Assembly (NCBI RefSeq): GCF_014201375.1
Contig: NZ_JACHDZ010000006.1
Coordinates: 186,001-250,000, forward strand
Source of the DNA: Tunturiibacter empetritectus
GTDB taxonomy: Bacteria; Acidobacteriota; Terriglobia; Terriglobales; Acidobacteriaceae
Length of the DNA stretch: 64,000 nt
Direction: 5' to 3'
The position numbers and the translations under genes are program-made. The notes under the pieces are model-generated. The model ran no database searches. It saw only the letters and a program-made list of their open reading frames with translations, and was not told the origin of the DNA. Shown piece by piece: positions 49,088-58,313 of this stretch; position 1 is the first letter of the stretch, and every line of letters begins with the position of its first letter.

Positions 49088-50001
49088 TGGATTGGCTTCG
49101 GCGTCGGGGCTGCTGAGGTGGCTGGCTGGTAGACGCGGACGTAGTCGACGAGCATCTTCTGGGGGAAGGTGGTGGTCTCGTCGGGGTTGCCGGGCCAGGC
49201 GCCGCCTACGGCCAAGTTGAGGATGAGGAAGAAGGGGTGGTCATAGACCCAATGAGTGCCGGGGGGCAAATCGGCTGGGGTTCGCTCGACAATAAGGTGG
49301 TCATCGAAGAAAAATTTGATGTCCTGTGGGGTCCATTCGACGGCGTAGAGGTGGTAGCCGGAGGTGACGGATTCACCTGGAGGGAGCGGGTACTTTGCGG
49401 AGATGGGCTTGTCGCCGCTGTAACCGGGGCCGTGGAGCGTGCTGTAGACCGTAGCCGGATCGCCAATGTTTTCCATGATGTCGATCTCGCCGCACTTTGG
49501 CCAGGGATTGGTGTCGATGTCGTCGCCCAGGAGCCAGAAGGCGGGCCAGATGCCTTTGCCGGTGTGAAGCTGGATGCGGGCTTCGAAACGTCCGTAGGCC
49601 TGGGAGAAGAGGCCTTTGGTGTTGAGGCGGGCAGATGTGTAGTGGCGCGGGATGCCGTCAGGACCGGTGAGGTCTTCTTTTCGGGCGGTGATGACCAGGT
49701 GGCCATCTTCCTGATGAGCGTTCACGGCGCGGTTGGTGTACGTCTCGAGTTCATTGTTGCCGAAGCCCTTGCCACCAGTTTCGGAGACCCACTTGGCGGG
49801 ATCGGGGGAGGAGCCGTTGGGGCTGTTGAACTCGTCGCTCCAGGTGAGGCGCCAGTTGGGGTTTGGAGTTGTTGGGGATTGCGCGACGAACGTCGTTCCA
49901 GCCGCTAGAAGAACCAGACAGGCGCGGGTGAGGGTGCGCGTCAGGCCGGAGCGGATGGGCGCGGGAATGGAGGGAGTACTTGGGGGTTCGATGGTGATCA
50001 T
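49084..50001 (-). CDS. Secreted family 16 glycoside hydrolase (beta-glucanase-like)
   Basis: A 305-residue protein from ATG 50001 with a signal peptide (LTRACLVLLAAGTTFVA). The GH16 concanavalin-like fold is clear: WRLTWSDEFNS, ELETYTNRAVNAHQEDGHLVITAR, RFEARIQLHTGKGIWPAFWLLG, and the catalytic EIDIME at 172-177 (Glu172 nucleophile, Glu177 acid/base), then HLYAVEWTPQDIKFFFDDHLI. It likely hydrolyses beta-1,3- or mixed-linked glucans. It lies between phoH (73 bp) and ybeY (4-bp overlap), an unusual place for a secreted enzyme. Confidence 0.92.
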   Translation of the reverse strand: MITIEPPSTPSIPAPIRSGLTRTLTRACLVLLAAGTTFVAQSPTTPNPNWRLTWSDEFNSPNGSSPDPAKWVSETGGKGFGNNELETYTNRAVNAHQEDGHLVITARKEDLTGPDGIPRHYTSARLNTKGLFSQAYGRFEARIQLHTGKGIWPAFWLLGDDIDTNPWPKCGEIDIMENIGDPATVYSTLHGPGYSGDKPISAKYPLPPGESVTSGYHLYAVEWTPQDIKFFFDDHLIVERTPADLPPGTHWVYDHPFFLILNLAVGGAWPGNPDETTTFPQKMLVDYVRVYQPATSAAPTPKPIQ

Positions 50002-50074
50002 CGTGCGGAACGGTTGCAATATCAACAGGGGGCTGGATTGCCCCCTGTGATCGATTATCGCAGATTGGTTGAAT

Positions 50075-51112
50075 TTATTGGGGTTTCGGTATGGGTTTGG
50101 CTGTGGGCGCGAGGTTGGGGTCGGGCATGGCAACTTCGCCGATGGGAAGAGGAAGCTGCTGCTGCGCCTTGCCGTAGCTGTCGTAGGCTCGGACGATGCG
50201 TTGGACGAGCTGGTGGCGGACGACGTCGACGTCTTCAAAGTGGCAGAAACGAATGCCTTCGACGCCGTCGAGGACGTGGAGGGCCTCGAGGAGGCCGGAC
50301 TTCTTGGGGTTGGGCAGGTCGGTCTGGGTGAGGTCGCCGGTGATGACGGCCTTGGAGTTGTTGCCGAGGCGGGTGACGAACATCTTCATCTGTTCCATGG
50401 TGGTGTTCTGGGCTTCGTCCATGATGATGAAGGCGTCGGAGAGGGTGCGGCCGCGCATGAAGGCGAGGGGGGCGACCTCAATGACGTTGGATTCAAGGAG
50501 CTTGTCGACCTTGATGGGGTCGAGGAGATCATAGAGGGCGTCGTAGAGGGGACGGAGGTAAGGGTCGACCTTTTCCTGGAGGGAGCCCGGGAGGAAGCCG
50601 AGGCGTTCGCCGGCTTCGACTGCCGGACGGACCAGGATGATGCGGCTGACCTTTTTGGCCATGAGTGCGGACACAGCCATGGCGACGGCGAGGTAGGTTT
50701 TTCCGGTGCCGGCGGGGCCGAGGCCGAAGGTCATGTCCGATTGTTCGATGGCTTCGACGTACTTACGCTGGTTGGGCGAGCGCGGTTGAACCATGCGCTT
50801 GACGCCGGCGGAGCGCTGTTTGCCAGTGTCGACGATGGACTTAAGGGTTGCGGCGGGGTCGGCGACGAGGAGCTTAAGCATGCCATTTAGTTCGCCGTTG
50901 TGGAGATTGACGCCGGATTTTCGGAGGGTGTCAAAGTCGGTGAAGAGTTGTTCGACGCGGGCAACGTTGGTGGCTTCGCCGGTAACGTGGATAGCGTCGG
51001 AGCGGAGATCGATCGTGACGTTGAGTTTGTCCTCGAGGAGGCGGAGGTTTTCGTCGTGGGTCCCGTACAGGGGCTCAATGCCAGGTGTGATTTCCAGGGA
51101 TTTTTTAATCAA
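50075..51112 (-). CDS. ybeZ: PhoH-like ATPase (YbeZ)
   Basis: A 345-residue protein. An N-terminal KH-like segment (LEDKLNVTIDLRSDAIHVTGEATNVARVEQLFTDF) precedes the PhoH P-loop ATPase: TFGLGPAGTGKTYLAVAMAV (Walker A), LVRPAVEAGERLGFLPGSLQEKVDPYLRPLYDAL, FIIMDEAQNTTMEQMKMFVTRLG (Walker B) and AVITGDLTQTDLPNPKKSGLLEA. YbeZ works with YbeY in rRNA processing. The start is TTG at 51112 with no clear ribosome-binding site. The Pro-rich C-terminus PNLAPTAKPIPKPQ is poorly conserved in the family. Confidence 0.94.
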   Translation of the reverse strand: MIKKSLEITPGIEPLYGTHDENLRLLEDKLNVTIDLRSDAIHVTGEATNVARVEQLFTDFDTLRKSGVNLHNGELNGMLKLLVADPAATLKSIVDTGKQRSAGVKRMVQPRSPNQRKYVEAIEQSDMTFGLGPAGTGKTYLAVAMAVSALMAKKVSRIILVRPAVEAGERLGFLPGSLQEKVDPYLRPLYDALYDLLDPIKVDKLLESNVIEVAPLAFMRGRTLSDAFIIMDEAQNTTMEQMKMFVTRLGNNSKAVITGDLTQTDLPNPKKSGLLEALHVLDGVEGIRFCHFEDVDVVRHQLVQRIVRAYDSYGKAQQQLPLPIGEVAMPDPNLAPTAKPIPKPQ

Positions 51113-51582
51113 GTAGTGTGCTGACCTCCGTCAGGGGGAGCTGGGTTGAATGCTTGGCCGGTTGACTTGGGAGTTTTTGAGGGGAAGAGCGGGCACTGAC
51201 TGGTGGCGCATTGTCTGCGCCCTTTGACTGCGACCGGGATGGCGGAAGGTGCCAATCTAGTGTCGAAGATGGGCAAAGAGTAGAACGTCGGGGAGATGGC
51301 GTCAAGGGGCAAATGATGAATAGATTTTGGTGCAGAACCGGGATGGGATCGCGGTACGGCATGTTTTCTACGAATTGGATGCTTTTGGGGACTTATACGC
51401 CGTATTTTCGGTTGGAAGATGGGTTGACCGAAGGCCCAGGTTTCCGTAAACTTAGATTTGCAGGGAGTGCGGCGGGCTTGTTTAGCGCCGCTGCTTAAGG
51501 CTATGGCTGGTACAGAGTCGCCTAGCCGAGGGTCTGCATCCCATTTTCCCCTACAAATGTACGGGTTTAGAGAAGAGAGTTT
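51113..51582. other. Intergenic region between phoH and rpsT
   Basis: These 470 bp separate the divergent phoH and rpsT genes. Short open frames are present but unconvincing. The sequence is less GC-rich than coding DNA near 51350-51430, where promoters for either gene may lie. No RNA gene, riboswitch or repeat is recognised. The stretch just before rpsT (aagagagttt) supplies its ribosome-binding site. Confidence 0.4.
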
Positions 51583-51861
51583 ATGGCAAATCATGTTTCG
51601 TCTTTGAAGCGCGCACGTCAGACCGTAGCCAAGACCGCGGTAAACCGTTCGAACAAGAGCAAGCTGCGCGGAACCCTGCGCCAGCTGCGGGAGTCGATCG
51701 CCAAGGGCGACCATGCCGCCGCAACCACTCAATACCGCGAGACCGCGTCGATCCTGGACAAGAGCGTTCAGAAGGGCGTTCTGCACAAGAACACCGCCAG
51801 CCGCTACAAGAGCCGCTTGAATGCGCGTGTGAAGGCTGTTGCGCCGAAGAAGGCCGCTTAG
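51583..51861 (+). CDS. rpsT: 30S ribosomal protein S20
   Basis: A 92-residue basic helical protein. [39 protein letters not shown] and the ending [18 protein letters not shown] are the S20 signature. It binds the body of 16S rRNA. ATG 51583 follows AGAGAG. It is monocistronic and divergent from phoH; 136 bp separate it from the convergent gene downstream. Confidence 0.97.
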   Translation: MANHVSSLKRARQTVAKTAVNRSNKSKLRGTLRQLRESIAKGDHAAATTQYRETASILDKSVQKGVLHKNTASRYKSRLNARVKAVAPKKAA

Positions 51862-51997
51862 TTTTCAGTTCGTTGATGGGACGCTGAAGTTTTTTGGCGT
51901 AGATATTAGAAACGGCTGTCTACGGGAGACCGTGGTCGGCCTTTTTCGTTTGTCTCATATTTACGTTTCACACCTGCAAGCTTTTCGTGGAGAGAGC

Positions 51998-53632
51998 TTA
52001 TTGAGGCGTGTCCTTTGGACGGTCGGAGCTGGAAGGTCTGTCCGATGGTTTGTCGGTGGGGAGGGTGTAGAGAGTGGGTGGTTTGCGATGTTCCTCAGGA
52101 GAAGGGTCCCCGGAGGCTTGAACGGCATCGCCGGATGGTTTCGGTGCGGGGGCAGTGTCTGCAGGTGGTGGTGTTTGGGCGGCGTCGGGTGGGGTTGAGT
52201 TCCCCGGAGTGGGTGCGACGGCGTTGGCCGGCTGGGCCTCGGGTTGAACGGTAGAATCGGCTTCTTCCGCAGATGGGGAGAGTTGGGTGGCGAAGCGAAC
52301 CGGCAGATCGTTCTCGGGCGGTGCAGAGGTCTGCGCTAGTTTGACCGCGTTTTCTTCTTTAGGGGTGAGAGGTGGGAGACGATAGATCTCGATAGCGTCG
52401 GCGTGGATGAGGGCGAGGGAGAGGCCGTCTGGGGCGAGGGCGAAGTTCTGGCCTGCGCGCTCTACGGGGGTGCAGTCGGCGCGCAGGATCTGCTTGCCGC
52501 TGTCGGTTTGGTAGACGACGACGGTTTGCGCTGAGATCTCGTCCGCGCTGATGGGCTGATCGGCTACGGCAGACGAGTGGAGGAGAACCCGGCTGAGCGC
52601 AAATCGGCCGCTGGAAGGAGCGTAGACGAGAGACGGAGCGATGAAATCGCCAAAGAGGCCCTGCTCCCACATCTCCTGGCCGCGCATGTTGAAGCCGCCG
52701 ACGGCACTGATAGTGTGACCGGTACGACAGCCGAAGACGATGAACTCGCTGTGGCTGACAAAGAGGGGAAAAGGAGGGCAGGTGGAGTCGAATGGGGAGA
52801 GTTCGTCAACCTTGCCGGCGTAGGAGTGGAAGTCGAAGGCATAGTGTTGATGGCCTTGATCGACAGTGGAGAGATATCCGGCGACAGAGACGGGAATGCT
52901 TCCTGCTCCTCTGGAGCGGACAGCCCCGGCAGGGCTTGCTCTGACTTGAGCGCCCGGTTCGGTTGGCACGTGAAGGCGATAGAAGTTGATCTGGACGACC
53001 TTCGGCTCCGGAGCCGGTTCAACCGGGGTGGGGCCGAAGAGCGGAGTCTTCCGCTTGGGAGCAGGGGGAGTGCGTTTGATCGTCTCTATGGTGAGCAAGT
53101 CGGCATCGGAGGAGAGGATGATGACAGCGATGCGGCGATCGTCTGTGGAGAGAAAAGGGTGCTCTGCGAAAGGCTGGCCGGTCGCCAGGTTGGCGAGTGG
53201 AGCGAAGGTGGTGAGAGTGTCGCGGATGCGCAGGAGGAAGTGGCCGTGGCCGAGGCTCCAGAGATATTGGCCGTGGTCGTGAGTCCGCCAGGTGGTGCGG
53301 GCCAGAACGTGCCCGGAGGGTAGCTCGAGCAGGACGGCGTCGATGGTACGATCCATGTCGTCCTCGGGCTCGTCGGGCAGGCGCTTGAGGAGGTGACGGG
53401 CACTGAAGGTGAGCAGAAGATGCTGGTTATCGACGTAGTGGATCGTCAACATGGAGCTGCCTGCGAGAAGGAACTGCTGAGAGAGTGGTTGGAAACCGAA
53501 CGGTTCCAGTGGCAGGCGCAACGGAGGTTCGGGGCCGCGGGCTGCAAAGAGGGGGAGAGCGACGGAAAAAAGCAGAACACCCATGAGCGGGAGGCGACGA
53601 AACGTCGAAATGAGAGATCTGGGAACCATCAT
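51998..53632 (-). CDS. Secreted beta-rich protein of unknown function with Pro-rich tail
   Basis: A 544-residue exported protein with a signal peptide (LMGVLLFSVALPLFA). Residues 45-430 show repeated strand-turn patterns (LLAGSSMLTIHYVDNQHLLLTF, GHVLARTTWRTHDHGQYLWSLGHGHFLLRIRDTL, IAVIILSSDADLLTIETIKR, FVSHSEFIVFGCRTGHTISAVGGFNMRGQEMWEQ, LSLALIHADAIEIYRLPPL), suggestive of a beta-propeller. From about 435 the sequence is disordered and rich in Pro, Ala, Ser and Thr. No family recognised; I have met similar hypothetical proteins only in acidobacteria. It is divergent from the M13 peptidase gene. Confidence 0.7.
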   Translation of the reverse strand: MMVPRSLISTFRRLPLMGVLLFSVALPLFAARGPEPPLRLPLEPFGFQPLSQQFLLAGSSMLTIHYVDNQHLLLTFSARHLLKRLPDEPEDDMDRTIDAVLLELPSGHVLARTTWRTHDHGQYLWSLGHGHFLLRIRDTLTTFAPLANLATGQPFAEHPFLSTDDRRIAVIILSSDADLLTIETIKRTPPAPKRKTPLFGPTPVEPAPEPKVVQINFYRLHVPTEPGAQVRASPAGAVRSRGAGSIPVSVAGYLSTVDQGHQHYAFDFHSYAGKVDELSPFDSTCPPFPLFVSHSEFIVFGCRTGHTISAVGGFNMRGQEMWEQGLFGDFIAPSLVYAPSSGRFALSRVLLHSSAVADQPISADEISAQTVVVYQTDSGKQILRADCTPVERAGQNFALAPDGLSLALIHADAIEIYRLPPLTPKEENAVKLAQTSAPPENDLPVRFATQLSPSAEEADSTVQPEAQPANAVAPTPGNSTPPDAAQTPPPADTAPAPKPSGDAVQASGDPSPEEHRKPPTLYTLPTDKPSDRPSSSDRPKDTPQ

Positions 53633-53792
53633 GGGGGTAGACGCGTATCTCTGCTCACTGAGAACGCTCGCCTAATGCTTTCACAGACGCGCGGGCGACG
53701 CCAATGTATGCGGGCGGCCGGGTGAAAATAACGGCCGGCGTTCCGTTGGTGATACAAAGGCTGCAGAAATTCTGTAGGAAAAGGATGATGAA

Positions 53793-55910
53793 ATGTTGAA
53801 TGAGTGGACGTTGGGAGTGCCTGGCACGATGAGACGGCGGGCTGGACTTGGTGCGATGATTGCCTTGACTACGGCGGGTGCCTGGAGTGCGGGGTTGGCA
53901 CAGCAGACCAGGCTGGTAAGCGACAGCAGCAAGCCGACCGAAACCTACCTGCCGATTCCGGGATTCGATACTACCTCCCTGGATACTTCGGTTGATCCGT
54001 GTAATGACTTTTACAAGTTTGCTTGCGGGAAGTTCGCGGCGAACCATCCGATCCCTGCAGACCAGGCGGGCGTGGACCAGTTTTACGCGCTGTATAACGT
54101 GAACACCCAGTCGCTGTATGGAATTTTGACCAAGGCGGCTGCCGGTGGCGTAGGGCGTTCGCCGGACGAACAGAAGATTGGTGATTACTACAAGGCTTGT
54201 ATGGACACGGACCTGATAGAGGCAAAAGGGATTGCCCCTGCCGAGCCCTTGCTCAGTGAAATTGATGCAGTGAAGAGCAAGGATGAACTGCCGGCCTTGG
54301 CGGGCAAGCTGCAGCGGATCGGCGTGAATGTGTTCTTCGGCTATGGAGAACAGCAGGACTTCAAGGACGCAACCAAACAGATCGCGTCTGTGCAGCAAGG
54401 CGGGCTTGGATTGCCGGAAAAAGACTACTACCTGCGAACGGGAGCGAAAGATGTTGAGCTTCGGGATCAGTATGTCGCACACGTCGCGAAGATGCTGGAG
54501 CTGGCGGGAAGCTCGCCGGAGAAGGCTACGAAGGATGCTCATGCGATTCTGACGTTCGAGACAGCACTGGCAAAGGCGTCGATGGGTGTGACCGAGATGC
54601 GCGACCCGGAGAAGACTTACCATCTGCAACCGATCGCCAAGTTTGAAGCGACCATGCCGGGGATGAACTTTGGAGAGTTTCAAGATGCGATCCATTCGCC
54701 GCGCGTGAGCGAGATCAATAATGCGACGCCGGAGTTCTTCCCTGCTCTTACGAAGGAGATTCATGCGACGGATCTAGAGACATTGAAGGCCTATATGCGC
54801 TACCAGGTGCTGACGACGTCGGCTGGCAGACTGCCGAAGAAGTTTGATGCGGAGAACTTCGACTTCTACGGCCGCAAACTTAATGGGCAGCCGGAGCAGG
54901 CGGCGCGGTGGAAGCGTTGTTCGAATTCGGTGAATGGCGCGCTGGGCGAGGCGCTGGGCAAGGTATATGTGGAGCAGTACTTCGCCGGAGATAGCAAAAC
55001 AAAGATGGTGGAGATGGTTGCTGATATTGAGGCGGCAATGGGACGGGACATTGACCAACTGGAGTGGATGTCAGCCACCACCAAGACACGGGCGAAGGAG
55101 AAGCTGCACGAAGTCACGAATAAGATCGGCTATCCAGACAAGTGGCGAGACTATTCGAAGCTGGAGATCAAGCCGGATGACGCGTTGGGAAATGCTCGGC
55201 GCGCAGATGGGTTCGAAAACGATCGGCAACTGGCGAAGATCGGGCAGCCAGTAAATATCTTTGAGTGGGATCTGACGCCTCCGACGGTTAATGCGAACTA
55301 CGATCCAAGCATGAATACGATCAACTTCCCTGCCGGCATTTTGCAGCCCTCGTTCTACGATCCGAAGCAGGATGATGCGGTGAACTACGGGCATATTGGC
55401 TCAGTAATTGGGCATGAACTGACGCATGGGTTCGACGATGAGGGCAAGAAGTTCGACGGCAAGGGCAACCTGAGCGACTGGTGGACGCCGGACGATACGA
55501 AGAACTTCGTAGCTCGGACGGACTGTCTGGCGGATGAGTATGGCAACTTCGTTGCCGTCGATGATGTGAAGGTCAATGGCAGGCTGACGCTGGGCGAGAA
55601 CACTGCGGACAATGGCGGTTTGCTGCTGGCTTATATGGCTTACCTCGAGCGTGCGAAGAAGGAGGGAGTCGATCTGGCGGCGAAGAAGGATGGTTATACG
55701 GCGCCGCAGAGGTTCTATATCGGCTATGCGCAGAACTGGTGCGAGAACCCGCGGCCGGAGCAGGTTCGGACGCAGGTGTTGACCGATCCTCACTCGCCGG
55801 ACCACTTCCGCGCGAATGGCGCGATTGTGAATCAGCCTGGATTTGCAGCGGCGTTTGGCTGCAAGAAGGGTGCCGCGATGGTACCGGTGAAGAGCTGCCG
55901 CGTTTGGTAG
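53793..55910 (+). CDS. M13-family metallopeptidase (neprilysin/PepO-like)
   Basis: A 705-residue secreted zinc peptidase. The N-terminal signal segment (AMIALTTAGAWSAGLAQQ) is followed by the M13 N-domain: DTSVDPCNDFYKFACGKFAANHPIPADQ, with QQGGLGLPEKDYYL. The catalytic domain holds HELTH (541-545), ENTADN (Glu602, Asp606) and, at the end, FRANGAIVNQPGFAAAFGCKKGAAM and CRVW, all family marks. It cleaves short peptides in the periplasm or outside the cell. The gene stands alone with a ribosome-binding GGAAAAGGATG stretch before it. Confidence 0.95.
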   Translation: MLNEWTLGVPGTMRRRAGLGAMIALTTAGAWSAGLAQQTRLVSDSSKPTETYLPIPGFDTTSLDTSVDPCNDFYKFACGKFAANHPIPADQAGVDQFYALYNVNTQSLYGILTKAAAGGVGRSPDEQKIGDYYKACMDTDLIEAKGIAPAEPLLSEIDAVKSKDELPALAGKLQRIGVNVFFGYGEQQDFKDATKQIASVQQGGLGLPEKDYYLRTGAKDVELRDQYVAHVAKMLELAGSSPEKATKDAHAILTFETALAKASMGVTEMRDPEKTYHLQPIAKFEATMPGMNFGEFQDAIHSPRVSEINNATPEFFPALTKEIHATDLETLKAYMRYQVLTTSAGRLPKKFDAENFDFYGRKLNGQPEQAARWKRCSNSVNGALGEALGKVYVEQYFAGDSKTKMVEMVADIEAAMGRDIDQLEWMSATTKTRAKEKLHEVTNKIGYPDKWRDYSKLEIKPDDALGNARRADGFENDRQLAKIGQPVNIFEWDLTPPTVNANYDPSMNTINFPAGILQPSFYDPKQDDAVNYGHIGSVIGHELTHGFDDEGKKFDGKGNLSDWWTPDDTKNFVARTDCLADEYGNFVAVDDVKVNGRLTLGENTADNGGLLLAYMAYLERAKKEGVDLAAKKDGYTAPQRFYIGYAQNWCENPRPEQVRTQVLTDPHSPDHFRANGAIVNQPGFAAAFGCKKGAAMVPVKSCRVW

Positions 55911-56002
55911 GCGAGTTGGCTTAGCGTCGGGGTTCTGGGTGCTGCGGGAGAGAGGCTTAGGCTTTCTCTCCCGTTCGCTTTTAAGTGTGCGAGAGTGGAG
56001 GG

Positions 56003-56926
56003 ATGGTGGTTTTGGAGAAGAGACGGGCACTGGGGTTTGCGGCGTGCGCGCTGGCTAGTTCGTTGTGGGGGTGCGGGTTCTTCTTCGGGAAGATTGCACT
56101 GGCGGAGATGAGCTTCGCGCATATGGTGCTGTACCGGTTTTTATTTGCGATGGTGGTGCTGCTGCCGCTGCTGGTGACGCATCGGCCGGGGTTGAACCGG
56201 CGCGAGTGGGGAGTGCTGCTGGCGGCTTCGTTTCTGGGGGTGCCGCTGCAGTTTTTGATTCAGTTCTATGCGCTGTCGATTACTACGGTGAGCCATGCTG
56301 CGCTGATGGTGGGGACGATGCCGGTGATCCTTGCGGTGGGGGCGGCGGTGTTTGCTCATGAGCGGATGGACTGGGTGGGGTGGGTGGCGCTGGCAGGATC
56401 TACTTGCGGGGCGGCGCTGATTGCGCTGGGTGGCGGATTGCATGCCAAGGGTGGCGCTACGCTGGCTGGGGATGCGCTGGTGGTGGTGTCGTTGTTGATT
56501 GCGCTGTTCTGGATTCTTTTCAATAAACGGTTGATGGGGCGGCACTCGCATATTGTGGTGACGGCGTATGGGTTGCTGCTTGGGACCTTGATGCTGATGG
56601 TGTGGGTGCCGGTGCGGTATGGGATGCCGCCGGTGGCGGGGGTGTCGGGGAAGGCTTGGCTGGCGCTGGCTGCGAGCGGGGTGCTTTGTACGGCTGCGAC
56701 TACCCTGCTTTGGAACTGGGGGATGACGCAGGTTCCGGCCTCGCAGGCGGGAGTGTTGTTGAATATGGAGCCTTTGATTGGGAGTCTGCTGGGGGTGATG
56801 GTGCTGGGGGAGCGGCTGGGGCCGAGCGCGTGGGTTGGGGGCGGGTTGATTCTGGCTTCGGCGGTTACTTTGACGACGCGGTCGAAGACCAAGGTGCGGG
56901 AGACGATTGAAGTGACTAGCTTTTAG
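56003..56926 (+). CDS. EamA/DMT-superfamily transporter
   Basis: A 307-residue protein with ten transmembrane helices in two EamA repeats. The first contains FAACALASSLWGCGFFFGKIALAEMSFAHMVLYRFLFA, the second DALVVVSLLIALFWILFNKRLMGRHSHIVVTAYGLLLGTL. The end VPASQAGVLLNMEPLIGSLLGVMVLGERLGPSAWVGGGLILASA is typical for this metabolite exporter family. The substrate is unknown. ATG 56003 sits immediately after GAGTGGAGGG, closer than usual; GTG 55985 is the upstream alternative. Its end is convergent with the MATE gene, sharing a hairpin. Confidence 0.88.
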   Translation: MVVLEKRRALGFAACALASSLWGCGFFFGKIALAEMSFAHMVLYRFLFAMVVLLPLLVTHRPGLNRREWGVLLAASFLGVPLQFLIQFYALSITTVSHAALMVGTMPVILAVGAAVFAHERMDWVGWVALAGSTCGAALIALGGGLHAKGGATLAGDALVVVSLLIALFWILFNKRLMGRHSHIVVTAYGLLLGTLMLMVWVPVRYGMPPVAGVSGKAWLALAASGVLCTAATTLLWNWGMTQVPASQAGVLLNMEPLIGSLLGVMVLGERLGPSAWVGGGLILASAVTLTTRSKTKVRETIEVTSF

Positions 56927-56977
56927 CTCTTAGCCGTTAGCTTTTAGCTAGAGGCTGAGAGCTAACCGCTAAAAGCT
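56925..56977. terminator. Imperfect inverted repeat overlapping two convergent stop codons
   Basis: agctcttagccgttagct (56925-56942) and agctaaccgctaaaagct (56960-56977) are reverse complements at 16 of 18 bases, with a 17-base loop. The EamA stop is at 56924-56926 and the MATE stop at 56937-56939, so the hairpin runs into the MATE coding end. A bidirectional terminator is likely; T-runs are short. Confidence 0.6.
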
Positions 56978-58313
56978 GTTTGGTGGTGTGGCGCCAGATG
57001 AGGGCGAGGGTGGTGCCGGCTACGATGAGGCCGGCGCAGAGGCCCAGCCAGAGGCCGACGGCTCCGTAGTGGAGGCGGAAGCCGAAGAGGTAGCCGATAG
57101 GCAGGCCGATGATCCAGTAGCCGACGATCTGGACGACGAGGCCGGCGTGGGTGTTTCCTGCTCCACGCAGGGAGCCGGTGGCGGTGATCTGGAGGCCGTC
57201 GAAGAACTGGAAGATGGCGGCTACGAAGAGCAGGGGGATGGTGGCGGCGATGACGTCGCGGTCGGTGGTGAAGCTGGCGGCGATGGCGTGGGGGAAGAGC
57301 AGGAGGACGGCTGAGAAGCAGGCCATGACGCCTGCGCCGAGGAGGATTGCGGCCCACCCTGCTGAGGCGGCTTCGGCGGGGGCTTTGCGGCCGATGGCCT
57401 GGCCTACGCGGACCGCCGCGGCGGCGGAGATGGCGAAGGGAACCATGAAGGTGAAGCTGGCGCAGTTGAGGGCGATCTCGTGTCCGGCGAGGGGGAGCCG
57501 TCCCATGACTCCGATGAGGAAGGTGACCATGCCGAAGATGGAGATTTCGACGAAGATCTGACCCCCGGCGGGTGCTCCGAGGAGGGCAAGGCGGCGTAGG
57601 CGCCGGGGCTCGAAGTGGCGGGCCATGCTGCGGAGGCCGTAGTGGTGGCGACGCTCGATGCGCCAGAGGGCGATGACCATGAAGAGGGCGAGATAGCAGC
57701 GGGAGAAGGAGGTGGCGAGGCCCGCGCCGGTGACTCCGAGGGCGGGGATGTGGAGGGGGCCGAAGGAGTGCCCATAGATGAGGAGCCAGTTGCCGACTAC
57801 GTTGATGAGGTTCGCGGTGACCAGGGCTGCGGCGATGGGGCGGACGTGGTTGAAGGCCTGGAGGTAGCGGCGGAGGGTGAAGTAGAGGAAGAGGGCGGGG
57901 GTGCCGTAGTTGAGCGCGCCGAGGAAAGAGACTGAGCCGGTGAGGACGGCGTGGTCGATTGGGAGGCGGAGCATGAGGAACGGTGCGCAGAGGATGATGA
58001 GGATGAGCGTGAGGGCTAGTCCTGCGGCGAGGAGGAGGCCGTGGAGGAGCCAGCGGTTGGCCTCGTCGAAGCGGCCTGCGCCGTGGGACTGGGAGAGGTA
58101 GGTGTCCAGGCCGAGGAGGACTCCGGCGATGCCGAAGGCGATGGTGTTGTAGAGGACCTGGCCGAGGGCGGCGGCGGAGATGGCCAGCGCCGGGTTGGCC
58201 ATGTGGCCGACCATGATGGTGTCGACGATGCCCATGGACATCCAGCCGAGTTCGGCGAGGATGAGCGGGAGGGCAAGGGTGAGCACGGGCCGGATCTGCT
58301 GGCGGATGGACAT
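56937..58313 (-). CDS. MATE-family multidrug efflux transporter
   Basis: A 458-residue protein with twelve transmembrane helices in the MATE two-bundle layout: LTLALPLILAELGWMSMGIVDTIMVGHM in the first half and LALLGAPAGGQIFVEISIFGMVTFLIGVMGRLPLAGHEIALNCASFTFMVPFAISAAAAVRVGQAIG in the second. It is predicted to export cationic drugs or metabolites using H+ or Na+. ATG 58313 begins the family's short N-terminus; the preceding in-frame sequence is unlike protein. The last 15 residues are overlapped by the hairpin shared with the convergent transporter. Confidence 0.92.
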   Translation of the reverse strand: MSIRQQIRPVLTLALPLILAELGWMSMGIVDTIMVGHMANPALAISAAALGQVLYNTIAFGIAGVLLGLDTYLSQSHGAGRFDEANRWLLHGLLLAAGLALTLILIILCAPFLMLRLPIDHAVLTGSVSFLGALNYGTPALFLYFTLRRYLQAFNHVRPIAAALVTANLINVVGNWLLIYGHSFGPLHIPALGVTGAGLATSFSRCYLALFMVIALWRIERRHHYGLRSMARHFEPRRLRRLALLGAPAGGQIFVEISIFGMVTFLIGVMGRLPLAGHEIALNCASFTFMVPFAISAAAAVRVGQAIGRKAPAEAASAGWAAILLGAGVMACFSAVLLLFPHAIAASFTTDRDVIAATIPLLFVAAIFQFFDGLQITATGSLRGAGNTHAGLVVQIVGYWIIGLPIGYLFGFRLHYGAVGLWLGLCAGLIVAGTTLALIWRHTTKQLLAVSSQPLAKS

